Assembly (NCBI RefSeq): GCF_014640075.1
Contig: NZ_BMGG01000002.1
Coordinates: forward strand, 310,001-374,000
DNA: 64,000 nt
DNA from: Chelatococcus reniformis
GTDB lineage: Bacteria > Pseudomonadota > Alphaproteobacteria > Rhizobiales > Beijerinckiaceae
Direction: 5' to 3'
Under the pieces are notes generated by a model that was not told where the DNA came from, ran no database searches, and worked only from the letters and a program-made list of their open reading frames with translations. Within the stretch, counting starts at the first letter, position 1. Every line of letters starts with the position of its first letter. Below are positions 17,388 to 26,164 of the stretch, one piece after another. A program made the position numbers and the translations under genes.

Positions 17388-18758
17388 CTACCGCGACCGC
17401 GGCGGACGGCCTCGGCCGGCCCGCATGAACGACACCTGCGACAGGTCCGCGCTGCCGGCCTCGGCCGGAGCGCTACCGTGCGGGCGCTGCGCCGGACGCC
17501 GGCCTGGCGGGCGGGCGCGGCCCCTGGCCTGCTCGCCGTCGTGCTGCCGGGCCGGATGGGCACCGCGCGGCGCCGGGCGACGCTGCTGCTGCTGGGGCTG
17601 CCGGGGCGGCTCGGCCGGCGCGTCCGGACCGGACGATTGGCGCGGCACGACGTCGATCTTCTGGCGAATCAGCCGCTCGATGGCGGTGAGCAGCGACCGC
17701 TCCTCGCTGGCGCAGAACGAGATGGCGGCGCCGCTGGCGCCAGCCCGTGCCGTGCGGCCGATGCGGTGGACGTAGGTCTCGGGCACGTTCGGCAGGTCGA
17801 AGTTGACGACGTGGGTGACGCCGTCCACGTCGATGCCGCGTGCCGCGATGTCGGTCGCCACCAGGATGCGGGTCGAGCCGTCGCGGAAGCCGTCGAGGGC
17901 GCGCTGACGCTGGGACTGGCTCTTGTTGCCGTGGATGGCGGCGGCCGTCAGGCCCACCTGCTCCAGGTGCTTCACCACCCGGTCGGCGCCATGCTTGGTG
18001 CGGGTGAACACGAGCGTGCGGCCGTCGGTGTCGTGGGCCAGTACGTGGGCGAGCTCGTTGCGCTTCTGTGCCGTCTCGACGTGGACCACGCGCTGCGCGA
18101 CCTTCTCGGCCGTCGTCGCCACCGGCGTCACGGCGACACGCTCGGGCTTGTCGAGCATCTCGCCGGCCAGCGCCGCGATCTCCTTGGGCATGGTGGCCGA
18201 GAAGAACAGCGTCTGCCGCGCGCGGGGCAGGGCCCGCACGACGCGGCGGATCGCGTGGATGAAGCCGAGGTCAAGCATTTGATCGGCTTCGTCGAGCACC
18301 AGGATGCGGACGCCGTCGAGGCGCAGAGCACCGGTCGACATGTGGTCGAGGAGGCGGCCCGGGGTCGCCACGAGCACGTCGACGCCGCGGTTGAGCTGCT
18401 GCGCCTGAGGCCCGGTGGAGACGCCGCCGAAGACGACGCACACCGAGAGCTTCACATGCCGCGCATAGGTGCGGAAGGAATCGGCGATCTGGCCGGCGAG
18501 CTCGCGGGTGGGCGACAGGATCAGCGTGCGGCAGGTGCGCGGCTGGGCCTTGACGTTCTCCTCCGCCAGCCGATGGATGATCGGCAGCGCGAATGCCGCC
18601 GTCTTGCCGGTGCCGGTCTGCGCGATGCCCATGAGGTCCCGGCCGGCCAGAACGAACGGGATCGCCTGGGCCTGGATCGGGGTGGGCGTGGTATAGCCCT
18701 CGTCGGCCAGCGCCGTGAGGATGGGCGCGGACAAGCCGAGTTCGGTAAACTGTGTCAA
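17388..18758 (-). CDS. DEAD-box ATP-dependent RNA helicase (RhlE-like)
   Basis: A cytoplasmic RNA helicase of 456 residues. All core motifs are present: the Q motif around FTELGLS/TPIQ, motif I AQTGTGKT (46-53), PTRELA, TPGRLLDH, DEAD (156-159), SAT (187-189), VFTRTKHGAD, ATDIAARGIDV and YVHRIGRTARAG. A basic, Gln/Pro/Arg-rich tail of about 90 residues follows, typical of RhlE proteins and likely to bind RNA. I place the start at the TTG at 18758 (reading M-T-Q-F), which fits the family N-terminus. The frame is open upstream to 19007 but that part has no family match and no good ribosome binding site. Confidence 0.9.
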   Translation of the reverse strand: MTQFTELGLSAPILTALADEGYTTPTPIQAQAIPFVLAGRDLMGIAQTGTGKTAAFALPIIHRLAEENVKAQPRTCRTLILSPTRELAGQIADSFRTYARHVKLSVCVVFGGVSTGPQAQQLNRGVDVLVATPGRLLDHMSTGALRLDGVRILVLDEADQMLDLGFIHAIRRVVRALPRARQTLFFSATMPKEIAALAGEMLDKPERVAVTPVATTAEKVAQRVVHVETAQKRNELAHVLAHDTDGRTLVFTRTKHGADRVVKHLEQVGLTAAAIHGNKSQSQRQRALDGFRDGSTRILVATDIAARGIDVDGVTHVVNFDLPNVPETYVHRIGRTARAGASGAAISFCASEERSLLTAIERLIRQKIDVVPRQSSGPDAPAEPPRQPQQQQRRPAPRGAHPARQHDGEQARGRARPPGRRPAQRPHGSAPAEAGSADLSQVSFMRAGRGRPPRSR

Positions 18759-19159
18759 AATGGATACTTTCGCCGCCGGCTCGGGACGATGACGCCGGCC
18801 TTTGCGGAGCGCCCTGCGTGTCGGGGCCCCCAGGTTCTCTTGGGCGTCGGCGGGGTGGAGCTGGTCGCTCCGCACGCGCGGCACGCACGCCATCGGCGCG
18901 CCTGTCCGTCCGGGTCGGAGTGACCGATTCCCGAACGATCTTCTCGACCGCCGTGGCGGCATGTGCGCGTTCAAAGCGGCGAAGTCAAGGCTGATGTTGC
19001 ATCGCACCGCTCGTCCTGCGCCGGTACCTTAGAGCGTTTTCGAGCGAAGTGGACGCCGGTTCGCGTGAAGAAAACGCGTAAATCAAACAGATAGAGCATT
19101 TCGGCGATTCGAAGAAGCGCGGAAATGCACTAGGAAAACGCAACCGCGAGCGGCGCCGC
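18759..19159. other. Intergenic region upstream of the helicase
   Basis: About 400 bp with no supported gene. It would carry the helicase promoter on the minus strand (long 5' regions are usual for cold-inducible RNA helicases) and the second copy of the ~100-bp mosaic repeat at 19031-19131. No further structure is seen. Confidence 0.5.
19031..19131. repeat. ~100-bp mosaic intergenic repeat (copy 2)
   Basis: The inverted second copy of the element at 8357-8456: it starts AGAGCGTTTTCGAGCGAAGT and ends in a hairpin around TTTCGGCGATTCGAAGAAGCGCGGAAA. The two copies lie in opposite orientation and both sit outside genes. They resemble the mosaic palindromic elements seen in many rhizobial genomes. 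Confidence 0.8.
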
Positions 19160-20629
19160 TCACGGCGATCCTGTCGGCCCGCACTCTACGGCGACGAGCG
19201 CCGGCGCCCATGCGGCCGCGATCGTGCCGGCGGTGAGCCCGTCCGCGGTGGCCTCCGCAGCCGCGGGCGCTACGCCTGCGGCGGTGAGAAAGGCTGCGAT
19301 GGTGGCCGCCGGCACCACCGCATAACTCGTCTGCGGCACCACGCCGGCGATGCGCCGCGGCGCAGCCGCGGCCGCGACGATACCGACGAGTTGCCCCCTG
19401 CGGTCGACGACCGGGCTGCCGCCGGCCTGGGCCTGCAGGGGGGCGATGATGCGGAGCGCCGGCTGCTCGGTGGCGACGGTCGCGCTGGCGACGCCGAGCG
19501 TCGGCACCGAAGGGCCCCCGCTCGCCGCCGCCGGCGCTTCGGCGAAGCCTGCAACGGCGAGACTGTCGCCGGCCGCCGGCTCGCGGCTGGCCGGTGCCAC
19601 CGGCGCGGCCTTGGCCGCGCCCGCCTCCAGGAGGGCGAGGCCGCTCTCCGCGGAACTTCTGAGGATCTGCGCCCTGGCGCGCCCGATCAGCGGGGCAGGG
19701 CATTCGGCCGCAGCCGCGGCGGTGGTGAGCACGCGCCCGGGCGCGACGATGAGACCGGTGCCGACGAGGCGCGGGCCGGCAGGCGTCTGCGCCACCGGCG
19801 CCGGGGGCGCGGCGGGCGTGGGCGCCGTGCCCCCGCTCGGGCGGGCCGGGAAGGGGTCGAAGCTGTTGGTGATGGCAATGGTCAGCTTATCGAAGGCGGC
19901 ACCCGCGTCGTCCGGATAAGTGAAGGTGAAGCCACGCAGACCGGCCTCTCCCTTGGCGATGCGGGTGAAGAAGCGGCGACCGGAGTCGGTCCCGGTGACG
20001 ACGAGGAAATCCGGCCGCAGCACCTTGTAGCTGACGCGGCGCGTCGGCGGCCCGTCTACGCCCAGCTTGTCGAATAGCTCCGGCAGGGTCGCCGCGGGGT
20101 CTGCGACGAAGAGGGCGAGCGCCGTGCGATCGCGGCTGCTGGCATAGACGGTGCCGGATCTGGCCTGGGATGACTTGTCCAGGACCCGCGTCGGCAGGCC
20201 GATGCGGATGCCGCTCACCGGGTCGGTCACCAGCCTGAAGACGACGGCTTCGCGCGCCCGCGTTGCGGCGTGGGCCAAGTGGGCGCGCTCTTGGGGGGCG
20301 AGGATGCCGTCGGCGGTCAACTTCGCGCGGGTCTCGAAGGTCGTGATGGCGTCGTAGGTGCGCTTTCCGAACGAGCCGTCGGTGACGCCGTTGTAGGTGC
20401 CGGCCCACACCAGCGCATCCTGGATCGATTTGCGCTCGGTCTCGGGCAGCGCCTCGAAGGCCTTGCGAGACGCCTCCAGCTTCGGGTTCGGCCCCGTCGG
20501 GGCTGCCGCCGGGATCTGGGCCCCCGCCACGCCGCCGGCGAGAACCAGCATGGCGCAGGCCAGGGCGCCCCTGGCGACGGTGCGCCTGGGCCGGCCGGCA
20601 CCGGCCTGTGCGGCGAGGGCGGTCATCAT
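19160..20629 (-). CDS. Secreted peptidoglycan-binding protein with degenerate trypsin-like domain
   Basis: A 489-residue protein with a twin-arginine-containing N-terminus and signal peptide (hydrophobic ARGALACAMLVLAGGVAGA). A peptidoglycan-binding-like repeat follows (ETERKSIQDALVWAGTYNGV, FGKRTYDAITTFETR). After a middle domain and a Pro/Ala linker comes a trypsin-like region (about 300-489). In that region VLTTAAAAAEC stands where active proteases have the catalytic His, and ESGLALLEA stands where Asp is expected; only AGGSPVVDRRGQLVGIVAA keeps the serine. It is therefore probably a non-catalytic binding protein in the periplasm. Start ATGs are at 20629 and 20626. The frame is open well upstream, overlapping paaX, which I reject. 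Confidence 0.7.
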   Translation of the reverse strand: MMTALAAQAGAGRPRRTVARGALACAMLVLAGGVAGAQIPAAAPTGPNPKLEASRKAFEALPETERKSIQDALVWAGTYNGVTDGSFGKRTYDAITTFETRAKLTADGILAPQERAHLAHAATRAREAVVFRLVTDPVSGIRIGLPTRVLDKSSQARSGTVYASSRDRTALALFVADPAATLPELFDKLGVDGPPTRRVSYKVLRPDFLVVTGTDSGRRFFTRIAKGEAGLRGFTFTYPDDAGAAFDKLTIAITNSFDPFPARPSGGTAPTPAAPPAPVAQTPAGPRLVGTGLIVAPGRVLTTAAAAAECPAPLIGRARAQILRSSAESGLALLEAGAAKAAPVAPASREPAAGDSLAVAGFAEAPAAASGGPSVPTLGVASATVATEQPALRIIAPLQAQAGGSPVVDRRGQLVGIVAAAAAPRRIAGVVPQTSYAVVPAATIAAFLTAAGVAPAAAEATADGLTAGTIAAAWAPALVAVECGPTGSP

Positions 20630-20764
20630 GCGATCACCGTCATGTGCGGGGCCCCCTCTACACGCCCATTCGGGGGCAATGGTAGGCGGGTTGCCGACGA
20701 ACTTCCAGAAATCGTCGCGGCGAGGCGGGTTTGCGCGCGGCACGGCTGGCCTTAAACAGTCGCT

Positions 20765-21664
20765 ATGCCGCCTCTTCTCACCGACGATGCAGCGGGTCCG
20801 GACGCGCTGGGCCCGATTCTGGCGCAGCTTCGGGCTGCGCCCTCGCGCACCTGGTCGATCATCATCACCGTCTATGGCGATGCCATCGTGCCGCGCGGCG
20901 GCAGCGTCTGGCTCGGCACGCTGCTCGCTTTCTTCAAGGCTCTCGGCGTGGGCGAGGGGGTGGTGCGGACGGCCATGTCGCGCCTGGCCTCCGACGGCTG
21001 GCTGGAGCGGCGGAAGGTTGGGCGCAACAGCTTCTATCGACTGGCCGACAAGGGACGGGCGACCTTCGCCGAGGCGACCCGCCATATCTATGGCGCGCGC
21101 CCGCGCCCGTTCGCCGGCCATTTCGATCTCGCTCTGCTCGGCAACGGCGCCGAACGGGCGGTCAGGGCGGCGCTCGAGGAGGCCGGCTTCGGAACGCCGG
21201 CGCCCGGCGTCTGGGTGGCCCTGGCCGGGCAGCCGCTGCCCGCGCCGGCAGACGCTGCGCTGCGGCTCGAGGTCCATGGGGAACTGGACACGTTGCGCCG
21301 GCTCGCCGCCCGCAGTTGGCCGCTGGCCGCGACGGCCGACGCCTACCGGCGGTTCGTCGCCACGTTCGCGCCCATGCGCGCAGCCCTCGGCCGCGACGCC
21401 GCGCTGACCGATGCCGATGCCCTGGTAGCGCGCGTGCTGCTCATCCACGAGTACCGCCGTGTGGTGCTGCGCGATCCCCTGCTGCCGGCCGACGTGTTGC
21501 CGGCCGATTGGCCCGGCGAGACGGCCCGCACATTGTGCGCCAGCCTCTATCGGGACCTCGTCGCTCCCTCCGAGCGCTGGCTCGACGCCCACGCCGTGGA
21601 CGAGACGGGTGCGCCGCTGCCGGCCGCCGCCGCGGTGTTCCGGCGCTTCCAGGACGGCGCGTAG
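20765..21664 (+). CDS. paaX: Phenylacetate catabolism repressor PaaX
   Basis: A 299-residue PaaX-family repressor, GntR-like winged helix at the N-terminus (SVWLGTLLAFFKALGVGEG, then VRTAMSRLASDGWLERRKVG as recognition helix and wing). The C-terminal effector domain ends LYRDLVAPSERWL. PaaX represses paa operons and is released by phenylacetyl-CoA (established). It sits immediately upstream of paaABCDE in the same direction, with 112 bp between its stop and the paaA start. That gap holds a strong promoter with two TGTTACA repeats, its likely target. Confidence 0.92.
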   Translation: MPPLLTDDAAGPDALGPILAQLRAAPSRTWSIIITVYGDAIVPRGGSVWLGTLLAFFKALGVGEGVVRTAMSRLASDGWLERRKVGRNSFYRLADKGRATFAEATRHIYGARPRPFAGHFDLALLGNGAERAVRAALEEAGFGTPAPGVWVALAGQPLPAPADAALRLEVHGELDTLRRLAARSWPLAATADAYRRFVATFAPMRAALGRDAALTDADALVARVLLIHEYRRVVLRDPLLPADVLPADWPGETARTLCASLYRDLVAPSERWLDAHAVDETGAPLPAAAAVFRRFQDGA

Positions 21665-21709
21665 AAGGGGAAGGTCAGCGCCGCTCGTCGCTCTCTGTGC
21701 AGCGCAACA

Positions 21710-21753
21710 TGTTACAGAATTTTGTTGTCATCCAGTTTTGTGTTACATATAAT
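21710..21753 (+). promoter_or_regulatory. paa operon promoter with repeated TGTTACA operator
   Basis: A sigma-70-like promoter is seen with -35 TTGTCA (21725-21730), a 17-bp spacer and a perfect -10 TATAAT (21748-21753). TGTTACA occurs at 21710-21716, just upstream of the -35, and at 21741-21747, touching the -10. The two copies are 31 bp apart, close to three helical turns, and so lie on the same face. AACATGTT (21706-21713) adds a small palindrome. A repressor bound to both would block the promoter; PaaX is the obvious candidate. Confidence 0.65.
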
Positions 21754-21776
21754 CATTCAAAATGTGGGAGGAGCCG

Positions 21777-22766
21777 ATGTACACGCAGGCTCTCAATGCC
21801 GGTGCAGTCGGAGCGGGCCAACCGCCTGGCGAGGATGCGGCCTTGCTGGCGCGCTTCCAGGAGCGCGTCGACGCGGACCAACGCATCGAGCCCAACGATG
21901 CGATGCCGGAGGCTTACCGCCGCACGCTGATCCGGCAGATCTCGCAGCACGCTCATTCCGAGATCATCGGCATGCAGCCGGAGGGCAACTGGCTCACCCG
22001 TGCCCCGTCCTTGCGGCGCAAGGCGGCCCTCCTTGCCAAGGTGCAGGACGAGTGCGGGCACGGCCTCTACCTCTACGCTGCGGCAGAGACGCTCGGCATC
22101 GCGCGCGAGGAACTGGTCGACCAGCTGCTCACCGGAAAGGCCAAGTATTCGTCCATCTTCAATTACCCGACGCTGAGCTGGGCCGACATCGGTGCCATCG
22201 GCTGGCTGGTAGACGGGGCGGCGATCATGAACCAGATTCCGCTCTGCCGCTGCTCCTACGGGCCTTACGCGCGCGCCATGATCCGCGTGTGCAAGGAGGA
22301 ATCGTTCCACCAGCGCCAGGGCTTCGAGATCATGCTGACGCTGGCGCGCGGCACGTCGGCGCAGAAGGCGATGGCCCAGGACGCGCTCGACCGCTGGTGG
22401 TGGCCATGCCTGATGATGTTCGGTCCGCCCGATGCCGCCAGCCAGCATTCCGACACCTCCACCCGCTGGAAGATCAAGCGCTTCTCCAATGACGAGCTGC
22501 GTCGGAAGTTCGTCGACGCGACGGTGCCGCAGGCCCATTTCCTCGGTCTGACGCTGCCGGATCCGGATCTGCGCTTCGATGCCGACAGCGGGCACTGGGA
22601 GTTCGGCGCCATCGACTGGGATGAGCTGCGCCGCGTCATCGCCGGCGACGGGCCGTGCAACGCCGACCGCATCGCGGCCCGCCGCTGCGCGCACGAGGAC
22701 GGCGCCTGGGTGCGTGAGGCAGCCCTGGCCTTTGCCGCGAAGCGCCAGGCCAAGCAGGCGGCCTGA
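21777..22766 (+). CDS. paaA: 1,2-phenylacetyl-CoA epoxidase, catalytic subunit PaaA
   Basis: The di-iron subunit that epoxidises the aromatic ring of phenylacetyl-CoA. The 329-residue ferritin-like protein carries the iron-ligand motifs DECGH (Glu92, His95) and EESFH (Glu175, His178), plus further carboxylates such as the E of AHSEIIG. The ATG at 21777 is chosen because GGGAGGAG lies directly upstream; a GTG 15 bases earlier is less likely. It is the first gene of the operon and precedes paaB by 14 bp. Confidence 0.95.
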   Translation: MYTQALNAGAVGAGQPPGEDAALLARFQERVDADQRIEPNDAMPEAYRRTLIRQISQHAHSEIIGMQPEGNWLTRAPSLRRKAALLAKVQDECGHGLYLYAAAETLGIAREELVDQLLTGKAKYSSIFNYPTLSWADIGAIGWLVDGAAIMNQIPLCRCSYGPYARAMIRVCKEESFHQRQGFEIMLTLARGTSAQKAMAQDALDRWWWPCLMMFGPPDAASQHSDTSTRWKIKRFSNDELRRKFVDATVPQAHFLGLTLPDPDLRFDADSGHWEFGAIDWDELRRVIAGDGPCNADRIAARRCAHEDGAWVREAALAFAAKRQAKQAA

Positions 22767-22780
22767 GGGGGAGGGTGCTG

Positions 22781-23068
22781 ATGACCGAACCGAAGATTCC
22801 GCTGTGGGAGGTGTTCATCCGGTCGCGCAACGGCCTCGCCCACAAGCACGTCGGGTCGTTGCACGCGAGTGATGCCACGTTGGCCTTGCAGGCGGCGCGC
22901 GATCTCTACACCCGCCGCGGCGAGGGGCTGTCGATCTGGGTGGTGCCGTCGCACGCGATCACCGCCTCGGATCCGGCGGACAAGGGCATGATGTTCGAGC
23001 CTGCCGCCTCGAAGATCTACCGCCATCCGACCTTCTACGACGTGCCCGACGAGGTCGGACACATGTGA
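22781..23068 (+). CDS. paaB: 1,2-phenylacetyl-CoA epoxidase subunit PaaB
   Basis: A 95-residue subunit of the epoxidase complex, typical length. It begins MTEPKIPLWEVFIRSRNGLAHKHVGSLHA-type sequence and ends with YRHPTFYDVPDEVGHM, both characteristic. PaaB has no catalytic residues and bridges PaaA/PaaC to the reductase. The ATG at 22781 follows GGGGGAGGG; a GTG 6 bases upstream is too close to that site. Confidence 0.93.
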   Translation: MTEPKIPLWEVFIRSRNGLAHKHVGSLHASDATLALQAARDLYTRRGEGLSIWVVPSHAITASDPADKGMMFEPAASKIYRHPTFYDVPDEVGHM

Positions 23069-23098
23069 GCGGGCCGCGCGCCCCGGGAGGAGAACGCC

Positions 23099-23875
23099 AT
23101 GGCTCCGGGCCCTATCCGTGTCGCCGAGACGCCGCTGGTGTCCTACCTGCTGCGACGGGCCGACGACGCGCTGGTCCTCGGCCACCGCCTGTCGGAATGG
23201 GCGGGGCGGGCGCCGACCATGGAAGAAGACATGGCGCTCGCCAACATGGGCCTCGATCTCCTGGGCCAGGCGCGGATGCTCTATGCCCACGCCGGCGAGG
23301 TGGAGGGCCGCGGCCGCGACGAGGACGCCTTCGCCTATTGGCGCGACGAGCGCGGCTATCGCAACCTGCTGCTGGTCGAGCAGCCGAACGGCGATTTCGC
23401 CGTCACCATCGTGCGCCAGTTCCTCTACGCTGCGTATGCCGAGCCCTATTGGCGCGCCATGATGGCCTCGGGCGACGCGACCCTGGCCGCGGTCGGCGCC
23501 AAGGCCGAGAAGGAGATGGCCTACCACGTGCGCCATTGCGCCGAGTGGGTGGTGCGCCTCGGCGACGGCACTGCCGAGAGCCGGGCGCGGGCGGCAGCGG
23601 CGCTCACCGAACTCTGGCCCTTCACCGGCGAGCTGTTCGAGGTGGATGGGACCGACCGGACGCTCATCGCCGCCGGCATCGCCGTCGATCCGCAGACGCT
23701 CCGCGAGCCGTGGCAACGCACGGTCATCCAGGTCCTCGCCGAGGCGACCCTCGAGGCGCCGCCGGCGGGCTTCATGCGCCGCGGCGGGCGTAGCGGGCGG
23801 CACAGCGAGCATCTCGGCCATCTGCTGGCCGAGATGCAGCACCTGCAGCGCTCCAACCCGGGAGCGGCCTGGTGA
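23099..23875 (+). CDS. paaC: 1,2-phenylacetyl-CoA epoxidase subunit PaaC
   Basis: The structural ferritin-like partner of PaaA, 258 residues. LLRRADDALVLGHRLSEWAG near the N-terminus, NMGLDLLGQARMLY and AEKEMAYHVRHCAEWVVRLGDG are family marks. PaaC lacks a full di-iron site and stabilises the PaaA catalytic subunit. A GGAGGAG-like site precedes the ATG. It overlaps paaD by 4 bp (GTGA). Confidence 0.94.
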   Translation: MAPGPIRVAETPLVSYLLRRADDALVLGHRLSEWAGRAPTMEEDMALANMGLDLLGQARMLYAHAGEVEGRGRDEDAFAYWRDERGYRNLLLVEQPNGDFAVTIVRQFLYAAYAEPYWRAMMASGDATLAAVGAKAEKEMAYHVRHCAEWVVRLGDGTAESRARAAAALTELWPFTGELFEVDGTDRTLIAAGIAVDPQTLREPWQRTVIQVLAEATLEAPPAGFMRRGGRSGRHSEHLGHLLAEMQHLQRSNPGAAW

Positions 23876-24396
23876 CGGTCCGTCGATCCCCGCCGCCGAC
23901 CCCGGCCGCCGCCTCGTCCGCTCGGCTGACGGCGGCCCGGCGCGCGGCGGCGACCGTCGTCGATCCGGAGATCCCGGTATTGACCATTGCCGACCTCGGC
24001 GTGCTGCGCGACGTGCGGCTCGGCGACGAGCGGGTCGAGGTCGACATCACGCCGACCTATTCGGGGTGTCCGGCCATGAACATGATTGCGCTGGAGCTCG
24101 AGGTTGCGCTGGCGCGTGCGGGCTTTGCCGCCGTCAAGGTCAACACCATCCTGGCGCCGGCCTGGACGACGGATTGGATGAGCGAGGAGGGGCGGCGCAA
24201 GCTGCGGGACTACGGTATTGCGCCGCCGCGCCGGGGTGCCGGCCGCCGCGCCCTGTTCGGCGTGGAGGAGGTTGCCTGCCCGCGCTGCGGGTCCGAGGAC
24301 ACGGCCGAGATTGCCGCTTTCGGCTCGACCTCGTGCAAGTCGCTCTGGCGCTGCCGGGCCTGCCGCGAGCCGTTCGACGCCTTCAAATGCCACTGA
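23872..24396 (+). CDS. paaD: PaaD, epoxidase iron-sulfur/assembly protein
   Basis: A 174-residue protein with a MIP18/DUF59 domain (VVDPEIPVLTIADLGVLRDV, YSGCPAMNMIALELE with its conserved Cys). A C-terminal zinc ribbon follows (CPRCGSEDTAEI ... CRACREPFDAFKCH). PaaD is needed for epoxidase activity, probably in iron-sulfur cluster maturation of PaaE (family knowledge). The start is a GTG overlapping the paaC stop. The N-terminus has a Pro/Ala extension. Confidence 0.93.
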   Translation: MTVRRSPPPTPAAASSARLTAARRAAATVVDPEIPVLTIADLGVLRDVRLGDERVEVDITPTYSGCPAMNMIALELEVALARAGFAAVKVNTILAPAWTTDWMSEEGRRKLRDYGIAPPRRGAGRRALFGVEEVACPRCGSEDTAEIAAFGSTSCKSLWRCRACREPFDAFKCH

Positions 24397-24419
24397 CCGG
24401 CGCATCGACAGGTGAGGCC

Positions 24420-25559
24420 ATGACCCCCCAGTTCGTCACCGCAGCGCCGGACCAGCCCCCGCCTCCCCCGCACCTGCCGGCCAGCGCCGCCCCGCGCTTC
24501 CACCGCCTCCTCGTCGCCGACGTGCGGCGGGAGACGGCCGACGCCGTCTCCATCGCCTTCGACGTGCCGCCGCCTCTCGCGGATGCCTTCCGCTTTGTTC
24601 CCGGCCAGTATCTCACGCTGCGCACCACCCTCGACGGCGAGGAGGTGAGGCGGTCCTATTCCATCTGCTCGGGCCCGGGGGACGGCGAATTGCGCATCGC
24701 CGTGAAGCGCGTCGACAGTGGCCTGTTCTCGGCGTGGGCGAACGGGGAGCTCACCACGGGCGACGCGATCGAAGTGATGAGCCCGGCCGGCCGCTTCGGG
24801 CTCGCCGCCCTTCCGGGCGACGGCCGCATCCACATCGCCTTCGCGGCAGGCTCCGGCATCACGCCGGTGCTGTCGATCCTGCGTGGCGTTCTCGCCTGCG
24901 AGCCGACGAGCCGCTTCTTCCTGTTCTACGGCAACCGCTCCACCGCCGACGTGCTGTTTCGCCGTGAGCTGGAGGAGCTCAAGGATCGCTTTCTCGGCCG
25001 CCTGTCGGTGTTCCACGTCCTGAGCCAGGAGGAGCAGGACCTGCCGATCCTCAGCGGCCGGCTCGATGCGGACAAGGCGCGTCGCCTGCTGACGGCGCTG
25101 GTGCCTGCCGCGGCCGTCGACCACGCCTTCCTCTGCGGCCCCGAGACGATGATCGACGATCTGACCACGGCGCTGACCGATCTCGGCATGTCGCCCGAGG
25201 CCATTCACGTGGAGCGCTTCGTCTCTGCCTACGGGGGGCAGGCGCGGGCGCACGCGCCGCTGCGGCCGGACGCGCCGGCGAAGTGGCACGCCGACCTGAT
25301 CATCGACGGCAAGCGCCGCAGCGTGCCGGTCGCGGACGGCGAGACGATCCTCGACGCGGCCCTGCGCGCCGGCCTCGATATGCCTTTCGCCTGCAAGGGA
25401 GGCATGTGCTCGACCTGCCGCGCCAGGCTCGCCGAGGGGGAGATCGAGATGGACGTCAATTATTCGCTGGAACCGTGGGAGCTGGCGGCCAATTTCGTGC
25501 TGACCTGCCAGTCGCGGCCGCGCAGCGCACGGGTGCTCGTCGACTTCGACCAGATGTGA
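24420..25559 (+). CDS. paaE: 1,2-phenylacetyl-CoA epoxidase reductase PaaE
   Basis: The NADPH-dependent reductase of the epoxidase, 379 residues. An FNR-type flavin domain comes first (PGQYLTLRT, RRSYSICSGPG), then the NAD(P) domain (AFAAGSGITPVLSILRG, FLCGPETMIDDL). The C-terminal plant-type [2Fe-2S] ferredoxin domain has ligands Cys325, Cys330, Cys333 and Cys363. The N-terminal 25 residues are a Pro-rich extension. The ATG follows GGTGAGG, 23 bp after paaD. All electron-transfer residues are present. Confidence 0.95.
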   Translation: MTPQFVTAAPDQPPPPPHLPASAAPRFHRLLVADVRRETADAVSIAFDVPPPLADAFRFVPGQYLTLRTTLDGEEVRRSYSICSGPGDGELRIAVKRVDSGLFSAWANGELTTGDAIEVMSPAGRFGLAALPGDGRIHIAFAAGSGITPVLSILRGVLACEPTSRFFLFYGNRSTADVLFRRELEELKDRFLGRLSVFHVLSQEEQDLPILSGRLDADKARRLLTALVPAAAVDHAFLCGPETMIDDLTTALTDLGMSPEAIHVERFVSAYGGQARAHAPLRPDAPAKWHADLIIDGKRRSVPVADGETILDAALRAGLDMPFACKGGMCSTCRARLAEGEIEMDVNYSLEPWELAANFVLTCQSRPRSARVLVDFDQM

Positions 25560-25651
25560 GCGCCGGCCGGCCCTTTTTGCCCCGAGGAGATGCCCGATGC
25601 GATCGCGCTGCTTGCGCCCGGAATTGAACGGTCGGCCGCGAGGACTGCGGC

Positions 25652-26119
25652 ATGGCGCGTGACGCCATGACTGATGCGCCCGAGCCGCAAGCGACTCTCG
25701 CGCATACGGCCCAGCGCAGCGCCCGCGAGATGTGGGCGAGCGACCGGGCGAGCCACGCCCTCGGCATGACGCTGGAGCGCATCGGGCCTGGCGAGGCGGT
25801 GATGGCGATGCCCGTGCGCGAGGACATGACCAACGGCCACGGCATCTGCCACGGCGGCTTCATCTTCACGCTGGCGGATTCGGCGTTCGCTTTCGCCTGC
25901 AACTCCCATGGCCAGCGCACCGTCGCGCAGCATTGCGCGGTCACCTTCATCCGGCCGGTCATGGGCGGCGAATTGCTGCGCGCACACGCGGTCGAGCGGT
26001 CGCGCCAAGGGCGCGGCGGCATCTACGACGTCACGGTGCGCGATGGCGGCGGCGAGACCGTCGCCGAGTTCCGCGGCCATTCTCGCACCATTGCCGGCCG
26101 CTTGGCCGGGGAGGGCTGA
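25652..26119 (+). CDS. paaI: Hydroxyphenylacetyl-CoA thioesterase PaaI
   Basis: A 155-residue hot-dog thioesterase. NGHGICHGGFIFTLADSAFAFACNS carries the family signature, with the catalytic Asp in LADSAF. PaaI hydrolyses dead-end CoA thioesters formed when epoxide turnover stalls, protecting the CoA pool. It lies 92 bp after paaE, which is the widest gap in the operon. Starts at 25652 or 25667 are both possible. No paaG, paaZ or paaJ lies between, so the lower pathway is encoded elsewhere. Confidence 0.92.
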   Translation: MARDAMTDAPEPQATLAHTAQRSAREMWASDRASHALGMTLERIGPGEAVMAMPVREDMTNGHGICHGGFIFTLADSAFAFACNSHGQRTVAQHCAVTFIRPVMGGELLRAHAVERSRQGRGGIYDVTVRDGGGETVAEFRGHSRTIAGRLAGEG

Positions 26120-26164
26120 CGCCAAGCCAAAGCAGAAGAACAACAAGACAAACGGGAGGATGAG

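Noticed and set aside
17178-18923. 581-codon plus-strand frame across the helicase
   Set aside because: It is antisense to the DEAD-box gene. Its sequence mirrors the helicase codons and lacks any domain.
20630-21592. N-terminal extension of the pseudo-protease frame to 810 codons
   Set aside because: The extension is antisense to paaX, and the signal peptide near 20629 marks the true start.
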